64,000 nucleotides of DNA from Diabrotica undecimpunctata (Eukaryota; Arthropoda; Insecta; Coleoptera; Chrysomelidae). The notes beneath the pieces are model-generated. The model searched no databases. It saw nothing but the letters and a program-made list of their open reading frames with translations, and had not been told where the DNA came from. Numbering within the stretch: position 1 is the stretch's first letter; every line of letters starts with the position of its first letter. A program made the position numbers and the translations under genes. This document shows positions 1 through 9,120 of the stretch, piece after piece. Location of the stretch: assembly GCF_040954645.1 (NCBI RefSeq), contig NC_092813.1, forward strand, positions 24,001,235 to 24,065,234, written 5' to 3'.

Positions 1-298
1 CCCGGTCCACTCTTACCATTTACCTTCCCTTGGAGAATCAGCTGGAGAAGGCCGTAACGTTCTTGATTTCTCATTACATGTCCTAGATATTCCAACTTTT
101 TAGTTTTGACGGTCATTAGAATTTCACATTCTTTCCCCATTCTACGCAGGACCTCCACATTAGTAACTCTGTCAACCCAGGATATACGTAAGATGCGCCT
201 ATAACATCACATTTTGAAAGCTCTGAGCCGATTCATAGATGCAACAGTCAGTGTCCACGCTTCCATTCCGTAGAGCAGAACTGTGAATATGTATAGTA
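1..298 (-). pseudogene. RTE-like LINE reverse transcriptase, C-terminal part (left piece)
   Basis: Read on the minus strand this encodes the end of a non-LTR reverse transcriptase: the typical VLLYGMEAWTL stretch, then CYRRILRISWVDRVTN and a tail resembling LGHVMRNQERYGLLQLILQG. This tail is common in insect RTE-like LINE polyproteins. One in-frame stop (TGA) sits just before CYRRIL, probably a lost tryptophan codon. The upstream part of the same copy lies at 3279-3545; the two are separated by the transposon at 301-3278. The window edge cuts off the 3' end. Clade assignment is by pattern memory. Confidence 0.75.
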
Positions 299-300
299 TA

Positions 301-320
301 AATTCGATAGGATTGTCAGG
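301..320 (+). repeat. Left terminal inverted repeat of the DD82E element
   Basis: AATTCGATAGGATTGTCAGG, matched in inverted orientation at 3259-3278 with a single G/A difference. Similarity stops directly inside the 20 bp. Confidence 0.85.
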
Positions 321-650
321 GCAGACATTTTGTAGTTCGTTAACACTCGGTGGTAAGCGGCTATATATTTATTTCTTTATTAACACACAAAACCACTTCT
401 CAATTATCATTTTTGATGGTTACATCTGTTGGAAGTCCGAACTAGAGAAGGTACACTCGCCTTATTGCGAAATGTATTATTAAGTACCGCTTGCAGCTTA
501 TCCGTGCCATTGAGGTATACCCTGAATGCCAATAGAGAGGCAGGCGGACATCGTTATTTCTTTTCGAAAGTAATATTCTTAATGCAATACGGCAACATTA
601 TGAAAACTCACCCACAAATAACCATTAAATCTGGTGGGTGGTAGTATTTC

Positions 651-2033
651 ATGAGCTTACCGTCGGGTAACATCATGGCATCAAAACCAACGTGCAGTAC
701 ATCTGTTAATAAACAAAATAAAAAAAGGTGGTTATCTGTGAGAGAAAAGCAAATGATAAAATCGGTTTATGAGGGATTGCGTAGAAGATATCCAAATATG
801 CTTATAGAGGACGTCGCGACATTGTCTGGAGATTTAACGAAAGTATCGGCTCGTATGGTTTTCCGAATAATTCAAGGTAACAAACCTATCCAAAAACCAA
901 TCCATAAAGGACGTGCAAAAATTGTATTGGACGATAGTACGAAAAGTATAATTCGAAGAAAAGTTCATGGATTTTATTTTAGGAACGAACTGCCCACGTT
1001 AAAGGCTATTCAACGAGAAGTTAATGCAGACGCAGATGAGACTTTAAATAAAATATCCATGAGAGTATTACAAAGAACTTTACATGAAATGGACTTTCGG
1101 TATGTGAAGAGAAATCGGAAAAGTTTGTTGATCGAGAGAGACGAATTAGTGATATGGCGGAGAAAATATTTGCAAAAAATTCGTGATTTTAGACGACTTG
1201 GTAAAAAAGTTTATTATACGGACGAAACGTGGTTGAATGAGGGTCATACGAAATCCAAAGTATGGCAAGACTTGAATATTAAAAGTGCGCGACAGGCTTT
1301 CATTGATGGACTTTCAACCGGCTTAAAAGCACCCTCGGACAAAGGAAGACGTCTCATTATAACGCACATTGGAATTGATTCAGGTTTTTTACAAGATGGT
1401 TTAAATGTGTTTGCCTCAATCAAAACGGGCGATTATCATGAGGATATGAATTCGGATGTGTTTGAAAAGTGGTTTTCATCTATACTGACTCTTGTAGATC
1501 CTGGTTCGGTAATTATAATGGACAATGCACCTTATCACAGCCGTCGTATGGAAAAAATACCGACTTCTGCATCTCGAAAAGCAGATATAATAGATTGGTT
1601 AAGAAGTAAAAATATAGATTTTGATGAATCCATGATAAAGGTTCAATTACTTGATATAGTGCGCGAACATAAGAGTTCATACATCAGATTTGCAGTAGAC
1701 GAAATGGCACGCGAGCATGGCATCACCGTATTAAGAACTCCACCGTATCATTGTGAATTGAATCCCATCGAGCTAATATGGGCACAAATAAAAAATGAGG
1801 TAGCGCAAAAGAATACAAACTTTAAATTAAAGGAAGTCAAATTATTATTAGACCAAGCGATACAAAATATAACCGCTTCCAACTGGCAGTCATGCATTAA
1901 ACATACACAGAACGAAGAAGATAAAATGTGGGACGTAGACACGCGTGTTGATGTTCTTATCGAGCCCATTATCATTACTCCAGGAGAAGACAGTAGTGAT
2001 AGTGAATTAACAACAGAAAGTGATTCAGAATAA
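651..2033 (+). CDS. Transposase, IS630/Tc1/mariner type, DD82E spacing
   Basis: A 460-residue open frame without stops. ATG at 651 gives MSLPSGNIMASKP; a second ATG at 675 is an equally plausible start. The N-terminal third is basic and helix-turn-helix-like (about residues 25-85). The DDE catalytic core shows YTDETW (Asp191), IIMDNAPYH (Asp291) and NPIELIWAQIK (Glu374), so 82 residues separate the second Asp from the Glu. That is much longer than the 34-39 usual in Tc1/mariner and matches the spacing I recall being named DD82E (Sailor). The C-terminus is acidic and serine-rich. The enzyme should cut and rejoin DNA at the 20 bp inverted repeats. It is the only gene in the element. Confidence 0.85.
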   Translation: MSLPSGNIMASKPTCSTSVNKQNKKRWLSVREKQMIKSVYEGLRRRYPNMLIEDVATLSGDLTKVSARMVFRIIQGNKPIQKPIHKGRAKIVLDDSTKSIIRRKVHGFYFRNELPTLKAIQREVNADADETLNKISMRVLQRTLHEMDFRYVKRNRKSLLIERDELVIWRRKYLQKIRDFRRLGKKVYYTDETWLNEGHTKSKVWQDLNIKSARQAFIDGLSTGLKAPSDKGRRLIITHIGIDSGFLQDGLNVFASIKTGDYHEDMNSDVFEKWFSSILTLVDPGSVIIMDNAPYHSRRMEKIPTSASRKADIIDWLRSKNIDFDESMIKVQLLDIVREHKSSYIRFAVDEMAREHGITVLRTPPYHCELNPIELIWAQIKNEVAQKNTNFKLKEVKLLLDQAIQNITASNWQSCIKHTQNEEDKMWDVDTRVDVLIEPIIITPGEDSSDSELTTESDSE

Positions 2034-3258
2034 AAATATTTCTTTAAAATAATAACTAATAGGTACAGTTCTAGAGATTTTTTGTTGCTACATTCGGAGA
2101 CTACCTGTAAGATCCTTCGTCCTACCTGGTTATAATTTTCTAAGTAGGTATGTACCTAATAACTATATTATTATTATTATGGCAAGTTTGTTTTTCACAA
2201 TTGTAGTTTACATGTTGCCTGGGTCTAGAATTATTATTTTCTGTAAAGAAGTTGGTATTTATATGTGAATATGAATTTTATTTAAAAAAAATATTGTACC
2301 TTCTACCGATCTCAAAGTCGATCACAAAGCGACTAAGTTATTTCGAAACTATTACTTATTTACAAATTCATTCACATTTACTTAAAACTCTCATGTAGAA
2401 ATTGATTGTAAATAAAAGTTCAAAAGAAAAAACAAGGCTGTTTCGGGAATTCTATTATTTCCATTTTAATCGTATTTAATTGGAAATTTCCAGGTATTAT
2501 ATTTGTGTTCTTGGAAATTGCTCAATTTGAATGCTACGTCGTGTTTAGTTTAAAACGCATATAATGACTAACGAGGGTTTTTCAAAAGGTTAATCTGACA
2601 ATTCATCTACAGTTTAATGTCTTAACGGTGGAACATTTTATAAAAAGCAGTGGAAGATATTCTATTGGGGAAATGCAAGGCGATACAATAGTTATTAGTT
2701 ATTCTTACGTTTACTACTAAAAGTTTCGTTTATATTTTTAAGTTATTTTCTTTTTTGTTTGTTATGAATTTAAGATATTTATAAATAATAGGTTTTGTTT
2801 TTTACAAATTATTACGAACCAGAAGTATATTCGTGACATTTCATTATTATAAGGGAGAAAGTTTTGGATTTAAAATATAATATAATTTAGCACCTCGACA
2901 CCGTAAGGTACAAAAGGACGGCTTAAGTAAGTAAGTATAATTTAGCATTTGAGATGTTGTAAAATAAACATGTACATATTTGTTAAACTAAAAATAATAT
3001 AAATGAATGAAAATATTGTGTGTACATCTGGATTACACAATTAATTGTTAAGACGTAATATTTTGAATATAATATTTTTACATAACATTTTAACAAAATA
3101 TATTTAACATAAATTAACAATTTTACCGTTGACGCAAAAATACTTTTATGTGCAAGTTTCCTAATATTTTCCTTATTTTAAAAATATACACGCCACCATT
3201 GAACTACACGCGTCTCTCATCTCGGACCCCTCGAGGATCTATCATTTCTAAGCGATAA
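2034..3258. other. Non-coding 3' part of the DD82E element
   Basis: About 1.2 kb of AT-rich DNA between the transposase stop and the right inverted repeat. I see no open frame of note, no tandem structure and no second gene. Its length is large for a mariner-type element, so an older insertion may be hidden in it, but I cannot show borders. Confidence 0.5.
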
Positions 3259-3278
3259 CCTGACAATCCTATTGAATT

Positions 3279-3545
3279 TATAGTATAGCAGTTCAATAGA
3301 CGGCATTTTGTTTTTAATGATATGTCTCGACTGTTGAAAATGGTTCTCATTCTAACGAATGCTGCTTTTGCTTTTATTATTCGCTGTTTAATTTCTGTTG
3401 AGTGGTCCCATTGGCTATTTAAATTGGTGCCTAGATATACATATTGCTCAACTCTTTCGATATTCTGTTGGTTGATTGTAAGTTGAGCGTTTAGTATTGG
3501 TTTTTTACTAATTGTCATAAATTTGGTTTTCTTTATGTTAAGAGC
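3279..3545 (-). pseudogene. RTE-like LINE reverse transcriptase, upstream piece
   Basis: Minus-strand coding for KKTKFMTISKKPILNAQL, a YVYLGTNLNSQWD motif and CRLLNCY, the thumb region that precedes the VLLYG segment in RTE-like LINEs. It continues in the piece at 1-298, with the DD82E transposon between them. The reading breaks immediately at the insertion. On its 5' side the LINE stops abruptly at about 3545, where the fold-back satellite begins, so this copy was already truncated or cut by that element. Confidence 0.75.
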
Positions 3546-3784
3546 TTACGAATAGATACAAAGTTTTAATAAAGACAGTTGGAAAGAGAAAAATAAAACG
3601 TAAAAATCGATACCCAACAAGACATAGATTTAACACTCTGAGTATTTTTTTTTAAATTGTATGCTTTTTACCATTTATCAATTTTTTCTGAAAACTTTAG
3701 AAAAGGATCGCTTGGAAATGCAAATAAGTAGAAAGTTGCAATAAGGACGGTTGAAAGAGGAAACAAAGAGGACTCTGTAGATAC
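3546..3784 (+). repeat. Satellite monomers, left arm, outer part
   Basis: One complete and one partial monomer. The marker ATACCCAACAAG occurs near 3610 and the next would start at 3777, where the hAT element has split it. The array resumes at 5785 in register. Spacing of the marker is about 168 bp here. Confidence 0.7.
3777..3784. repeat. 8 bp target-site duplication of hAT element A (left copy)
   Basis: GTAGATAC at 3777-3784 is repeated exactly at 5785-5792, directly outside the element ends. Eight-base duplications are diagnostic of hAT transposons. Confidence 0.92.
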
Positions 3785-3799
3785 CAGAGCTGTAAAAGA

Positions 3800-4160
3800 T
3801 ACTTTTTAAAAGTATCTAGATACTTTTAAGATACTTGAGGCAAAAAGTATCTTAAGATACTAAGTATCTAAGATACTTTTTTGTGAAAGTATCTAAAGAT
3901 ACAAAATACCGGAAAAGTATTTAGAGTAAAAATATCTTAGATACTTTCAAGTATCTAAGATACTTTTAGTATCTAAGATACTTTTAAGTATCTAAGATAC
4001 TTTTAGTATCTAAGATACTTTTAAGTATCTAAGATACTTTTAAGTATGTAAGATACTTTTATGTATCAAATATACTTAGATGCTTTTCTAGTATCTAAGA
4101 TACTTAGATACTTTTGTAGTAACTAAGATACTTTTAGGGTATAATATAAAGGTACTCGGT
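3800..4160. repeat. Subterminal palindrome array of hAT A, left side
   Basis: Roughly ten copies of TATCTAAGATA-type palindromes, often extended to AAAAGTATCTTAGATACTTTT, spaced about one helical turn or two apart. A matching but shorter array lies at 5558-5775. Subterminal repeats in hAT elements are known transposase-binding sites; that role is inferred here. Confidence 0.8.
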
Positions 4161-4512
4161 ACTCTACTACTCTACAGTAGATTGTCGATACTTTTGTTTT
4201 AAAAACATCATTTTAACCCTTTAAATTATCATACAATTTTAGTTTAAGCCAGCAGGTACTTTGAAATGGTATACTTTGGGCTTTGGGGTAGATAAGAAAT
4301 AAAAGACGTTAAGTCATTACAAACTAATAACTATGTATTGAAAACAAAAACCCAACATTAAATTTTCAAAACAATATAAAATAAACATAAATTCGTGTGT
4401 TAAAAACAGCATAAGATGCATTATGCATTAAAAACAGAACATTCAACATAATTAAATTTTTAAACAAAATAGGATAGGATATAAAAAATAGTAACATTTT
4501 GGTAGCTAATAA

Positions 4513-5478
4513 CTAGTTAGTATAACCACTAGCTTTTAGTAAAACTAAATTTTCAAAAGTATGATCAGACAAGGCATGACGTCGGGGTGAATTAATAAAA
4601 GTTGCAAAAGAAAACATTCTTTCAACAGCTGCAGAGGAAGGTAATGGCGTATTGAACTTTTTAAATAATTGTTCTATAATATTATATTTTTTTAACATTT
4701 GTATGTTGGTTTCAGAATCGGCCAAATATTGTAATAGTTGCAGCTCAGCTTGTCGTTTATAATCTAAATCAGTATAGCCAGTGTTTTCGTTTTGCGTTTG
4801 AAGATCGGAGTATTCGTAGTTAATATCAAATTCAAAGAAGTCGTTTTGCATTTTGTTACTTTTCATTACAGTAGTAATGTTATTTGTACTTACATCAAAT
4901 TGTTTTAATTGTTCCTCATTTTCCTTAATAATTTTTATAGCTTCTGTAATTACCAAATCCTTAATTTCACTAAGGTCATTTTCGATATTCCTGATTCCTC
5001 GAAATGCAGTAAGCTAACGTGTTTTAAATAAAGGATTAATAACTGCAGCAATTATTGCAGATTGGTTAGTCAACTTAAGAAGTTTTTCAAATCTGGAGTT
5101 TAAAGATATTGTCAGAGCGTTCAAAATAGGTTCCACATATTTAAACTTATTGGTTTTAAGTTTTCCAATTTTAACAAACAAGCTTACGATTGATGGTGGA
5201 AGGAAACCGTAGTACATATTTTGTTCGCCTTGAAAAATGTCAAGTGCCAAAGCAAACGGTTTTAGTATTTGGCATAATTCTGCTAAATAATTTAGATCGG
5301 TATCTCTGAGCCGATCTTGTTTTGCAAAATTTAATTTTTCGTATAGAGATTCCAGTTTTTCTTTAGACTTAAGAATCTGGTTCAGAGCATCGAACATGGA
5401 ATTCCAACGAGTCACACCCAACGAGATAAACGGATAATGCTGCGGGCCGGCGGGCGGGATGCAAAGAACAATACACAT
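4513..5478 (-). pseudogene. hAT transposase A, C-terminal two thirds
   Basis: The minus-strand frame shows TRWNSMFDAL near its start, a long helical middle, and the hAT dimerisation region SSAAVERMFSFATFINSPRR followed by LSDHTFENLVLLK. One in-frame TAG at 5014-5016 splits the frame into two open pieces that are otherwise collinear. The N-terminal BED-type zinc finger and the first catalytic aspartate are absent: the frame runs out at about 5478 into a short GC-rich stretch, then straight into the right subterminal repeats. The protein cannot be active. The element may still have been moved by a related transposase. Confidence 0.85.
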
Positions 5479-5557
5479 CGTCTCTCCCGCTACGGCCGGC
5501 GCGACAGGTCGAAGCTTGTCGGATCATAAAAAGTACCTATTTCTCAGGTCCTGAGTA

Positions 5558-5775
5558 AGTATCTAAGATACTTTTTTGTATCTAAGATACTTTTTTGTAT
5601 CTAAGATACTTTTAGTATCTAAAGATACTTTTAAAGATAAAAGATACTAGATACTTTTAAGAAGTATCTAAAGTAAAAGTAACTTTTAAATGAACCAAAA
5701 AGTATCTTAAACAAAAGTATCTAAGATACTTTTAGTATCTTAGATACTTTTTTTATCTTTTTACTAAAGATACTT
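5558..5775. repeat. Subterminal palindrome array of hAT A, right side
   Basis: About six copies of the same TATCTAAGATAC palindrome found at 3800-4160, ending just inside the right inverted repeat. Confidence 0.8.
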
Positions 5776-5784
5776 TCAGCTCTG

Positions 5785-6225
5785 GTAGATACCCAGCAAG
5801 GCATAGTTATATCCACTCTGAATATTTTTTAAAATTTCATGCTTTTTACTCCTTATCCAATTTTGTGTAAACTTTAGACAGCGCTCGCTTGGATACACGA
5901 ATAGATACAAAGTTTTAATAAAGACAGTTGGAAAGTGAAAATGAAAACAAAAAAATCGATACCCAACACGGTACAATTTTATTCACCCTGAGTATTTTTT
6001 TAAATTGTATGCTTTTTGCCATTTATCAAAATTAAAACCGATCGATTGGAAATGCAAATAAGTAGAAAGTTGCAATAAGGACGGTTAAAAGATGAAACTA
6101 AGAGGAACCTGTAGACACCCAACAAGGCATAGTTTTATCCACCCTAAGTATTTTTTTTTACCTAGACAACTTCCAATTAAAAAATATACTTAGTAGTTAA
6201 TACATTCATTAGAAATCCTTGAAAA
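5785..6225 (+). repeat. Satellite monomers, left arm, inner part
   Basis: The marker ATACCCAACA recurs near 5789, 5959 and (as ACACCCAACAAGG) 6116, giving periods of about 170 and 157 bp. The inner end (CATAGTTTTATCC through AAAATATACTTAGTAG) is the inverse of the start of the right arm near 6430-6500. Confidence 0.7.
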
Positions 6226-6407
6226 TAGACAATGTTTTATGGCATTTTTAAGAAAAATGACATCATCCACGTGTGTTGATGTTTCGCACTAAATATATCA
6301 GGAGACACCCTTGAATCAATTTGGTGGGAAATAAAATTCTACAAAGTAATTAAAATTGGATTGTCTGATATGATAGTTTTTCTGTTTTAACATAAAATAT
6401 AACGGAT

Positions 6408-6915
6408 GAAATGAACATAGAAATACATTACCTACTAAGTCTATTTTTTTATTGGGGAAGATGTCTTGGTAAGAAAAAAATACTTAGAGAGGATAAAACT
6501 ATGGTTTGTTGGGTATCTACAGGTTTATTTTTTTTTCCTCTCTCAACTGTCCTTACTGCAACTTTCTACTTGTTTGCATTTCCAAGCGATCGCTTTCTAA
6601 AATTTTCAGAAAATTGAATAAATGGTAAAAAGCATACAATTTAAAAAATATTTAGAGTGAATAAAACTGTGCCTTGTTGTGTATCGATTTTTTTGTTTTC
6701 TTTCTCTCTTTCTAACTTTTTTTATTAAAACTTTATCTAGTCGTGTTTCCAAGCGAGCGCTCTCTAAAGTTTACAAAAAATTTGAAAAATGGTAAAAAGC
6801 ATGAAATTTAAAAAAATACTCAGAGTGGATAAAACTATGCCTTGTTGGATGTTTATAGGCTTATCTTTTTTCCCTATTTCCAACCGTCTTTATTTCATGT
6901 TTCTATCCCAACGCC
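6408..6915 (-). repeat. Satellite monomers, right (inverted) arm
   Basis: Three monomers in inverted orientation, marked by CCTTGTTGGGTATC-type sites near 6505, 6672 and 6838 (period about 167 bp). They are the reverse complement of the monomers at 3546-6225, with roughly 80-90 percent identity by eye. Confidence 0.7.
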
Positions 6916-7461
6916 TTTAAAAGCAAAAATTAAAAACCAAGACCGATTTTTTGTACATCTTCGGTAATTAGATTCTTCTGACAAAAAAAATCTTTAAATT
7001 TAGCTAAAATTGCTGCTAAAAAAAACAACGAGAATTATAAGAAACATGGATAAACAGTGTATAAATATATTACACTTATAGCCCAGGGAAATAAGCATTT
7101 CAAAACAACAAAAAAAAAACCTATATGTTTCCTGCAGTCAATTTTTTGGACTTAATTAGTTTTTAACAAATTAAGGTCAAAAAACGGAAACTTTTTACTT
7201 TTATCGCCTATCAGCAAGAATTGAAGCATTTTAAACAAATTTTAGAAGAGACGAAACTTATAAGTCTTATAAAAACCTTCAAAATGGCGGTTTTCAAATG
7301 TTTCTATCGGTTCGAATTCGTTAGTCAAGGTGGGTGGACGTATTCGAGTTTTGTGAATTAGCTGGTGACTGTTTCTTGTAAAATATAAGAAGTGTAATTA
7401 GTTGTTAGTTTTGGTATTGATATTTACGGAGAGCATATTAGAGTTTTTTAAGGCGTAAGTG
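6916..7461. other. Unassigned AT-rich DNA, probably includes the 5' leader of the I-like LINE
   Basis: No coding frame or repeat was recognised. The stretch from about 7300 to the ATG at 7462 is less AT-rich and is likely the LINE 5' untranslated region, but I could not find its 5' border or a matching target duplication for the copy. Confidence 0.4.
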
Positions 7462-8754
7462 ATGTCAGAAAAAACGGGCGGCGATAAGCCGCCCGATGAA
7501 AAAAACACTGATAGTGATAATAGCAGGTATGTTCAGCAAATAGATATGAATAACAGTTATAGACCAGGAGATAATGGACCATTTTATGTGTTTGTGGAAC
7601 ATAAAAATAAAAATTTAGGGAGACTTTTTCCAATTAAAATAGGGCACTTTCTACTTAAAGATGAAATTTTAAAAAAACATGTAATAGACATTAAACCGGT
7701 AGGAGTTAATAGGGTAAAGGTTATTTTTAATACCTTAGAAATAGCCAATAGTTTAGTTAACCACGAAGTTATATTAAAAAATGAGTTAATAGCATTTATA
7801 CCTAAATTCTACACTCACAAAAAAGGAGTTGTCAGGATGGTAGATACTTTCTTTTCTGAAGAATATTTATTAACGGCTATCAAATCAAACAAACAGGTAT
7901 CAAGTGTCAATCGTATGAAAAGGAAAATTATAGACTCTGATGGAAACGTAGTTTTGGTAAATAGACAAATGATAATAGTAGAATTTTTAGGAAATGAAAT
8001 TCCAAAATGTATACAAATAAATTTATGCAATTTTCATGTTGAACCTTACATACAACCCTTTGTACAGTGTTTCAAATGTCTGAGAAATGAGAGATGCCAA
8101 AAGTGTACAGATACAAGTCATACAAAAGAGGATTGTAAAGAAAATAATTTGTGTATTTATTGTAATAATAACGACCACCCCTCAATTTCACGTATTTGTC
8201 CTGTATATGCAAAGCAAAAGTGGATAAAACAAATTATGTCAGTTGAAAACATTTCTTTTAAAGAAGCCGAAAATATATACAATAATCCATCATATGCGAA
8301 GGTGGCTACGAATAACCGTTTCTCTATTTTAAACAACGATAACAATTTTTAAACTTTACCTAATACTTCTGGCGACAGTCCATCATCTAATAGTACTTTT
8401 AAAAAACCAAAACCAGCTTCTAAAGTGAATACTGTTAAAACAATTAAACGAACACACCCAACCTCTCCTACACCAGATACGATGCCTGTAAAAAAATCTT
8501 TTAAACCTAGTCAAAAACCTAAACCCATTATACCTAACCCCTACAGAGAAGAATTTATGAACTATAAAGAGAAAACTGTAATGTTAATTACCTCCTTCAT
8601 AAATAAATTTCAAAAAAATTTTCAATTACCACCAAATACTCTCATGGAATCTAATATCCGGGACTTTGTAGAAAGTGCGTTTGTTCCAAGTGATCCAAAT
8701 GATGCCATGGAAACATATAGTGAATCAGATTCAAGTGAAAAACTATTTTACTGA
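7462..8754 (+). pseudogene. ORF1 (nucleic-acid-binding protein) of I-clade LINE 1
   Basis: Starts at ATG 7462 with MSEKTGGDKPPDEKN. The first ~190 residues are a basic, RNA-binding-like region of the ORF1 family. Residues of about 200-250 hold a run of cysteines and histidines (CFKCL, CQKCTDTSHTKEDC, CIYCNNNDHPSISRIC), the zinc-knuckle array of I- and Jockey-type ORF1 proteins. A TAA at 8350-8352 interrupts the frame. Beyond it the same frame stays open for 134 codons, with a proline- and lysine-rich tail ending at 8754. ORF2 begins 13 bp downstream. The protein would coat LINE RNA; with the stop, the copy makes at most a truncated form ending after the zinc region. Confidence 0.82.
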
Positions 8755-9120
8755 TTAAACTTTAAAAATGGCTAATAAACAAACAATTAAAAACCAATTA
8801 GTAATTTTGCAGTGGAATAGTAGATCAATAACATCTAATAAAAATAATTTGTTAAATTACCTTAATAAAAACCATGTTGATATTATCATACTTTCCGAAA
8901 CTTGGCTTAGGTCTAATAGTAATTTTAATATTAAGGGATATAACTTCATTAAAAGGTGTCGTGATGACGGATATGGCGGAGTTGGTATATTTATCTTACA
9001 AACAATTAACTACCAAGAAAGTGAAATAATTCAAAATTTTTCAAGGGGCATTGAAGTATGTGCAGTATTTATTCCAGATATAAATATTTCTTTCGTTTCA
9101 GTATACAAACACTAAAAATA

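Larger units (their letters stand above)
301..3278 (+). mobile_element. Complete Tc1/mariner-type DNA transposon with DD82E-spaced transposase
   Basis: About 2.98 kb bounded by 20 bp terminal inverted repeats that differ at one base (AATTCGATAGGATTGTCAGG at 301-320; its A variant inverted at 3259-3278). It contains one open transposase gene. It interrupts a minus-strand LINE whose two coding halves lie on either side. Both flanks carry TATAGTATA (292-300 and 3279-3287). This could be a 9 bp duplication, but TA at 299-300 and 3279-3280 also fits the TA target rule of the superfamily, with the rest a coincidence of a near-palindromic site. The open gene and matched ends suggest a fairly recent insertion. 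Confidence 0.85.
3785..5784 (-). mobile_element. hAT transposon A (internally deleted, 2.0 kb)
   Basis: Ends are CAGAGCTG at both termini in inverted orientation (3785 and 5784), continuing imperfectly as GTAAAAGATACTT versus AAAGTATCTT. It is flanked by the 8 bp direct repeat GTAGATAC. Between the ends lie a decayed minus-strand transposase and, near both ends, dense arrays of the palindrome AAGTATCTAAGATACTT. The transposase lacks its N-terminal zinc finger and first catalytic part, so the copy is a deletion derivative. It is inserted in a satellite monomer of the fold-back element. Confidence 0.92.
3546..6915. mobile_element. Fold-back element with arms made of ~160-170 bp tandem monomers
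   Basis: The left arm (3546-3784 continued at 5785-6225) and the right arm (about 6408-6915) are inverted copies of each other, with about 180-230 bp of unique spacer. Each arm is a short array of diverged monomers carrying recognisable marks such as ATACCCAACAAGGCATAG, ATGCTTTTTACCATTTATC, CGCTCGCTTGGAAATGCAA and GTTGCAATAAGGACGGTTG. The spacer and part of the right arm recur at 16350-16800. No protein is encoded. Tandem repeats inside inverted arms are a feature of fold-back type transposons. An inverted satellite block without mobility is the alternative; the second copy at another site favours mobility. Confidence 0.6.

Noticed and set aside
1748..1975. Minus-strand frame opposite the transposase at 651-2033.
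   Set aside because: A shadow of the real coding strand, with no independent motif.
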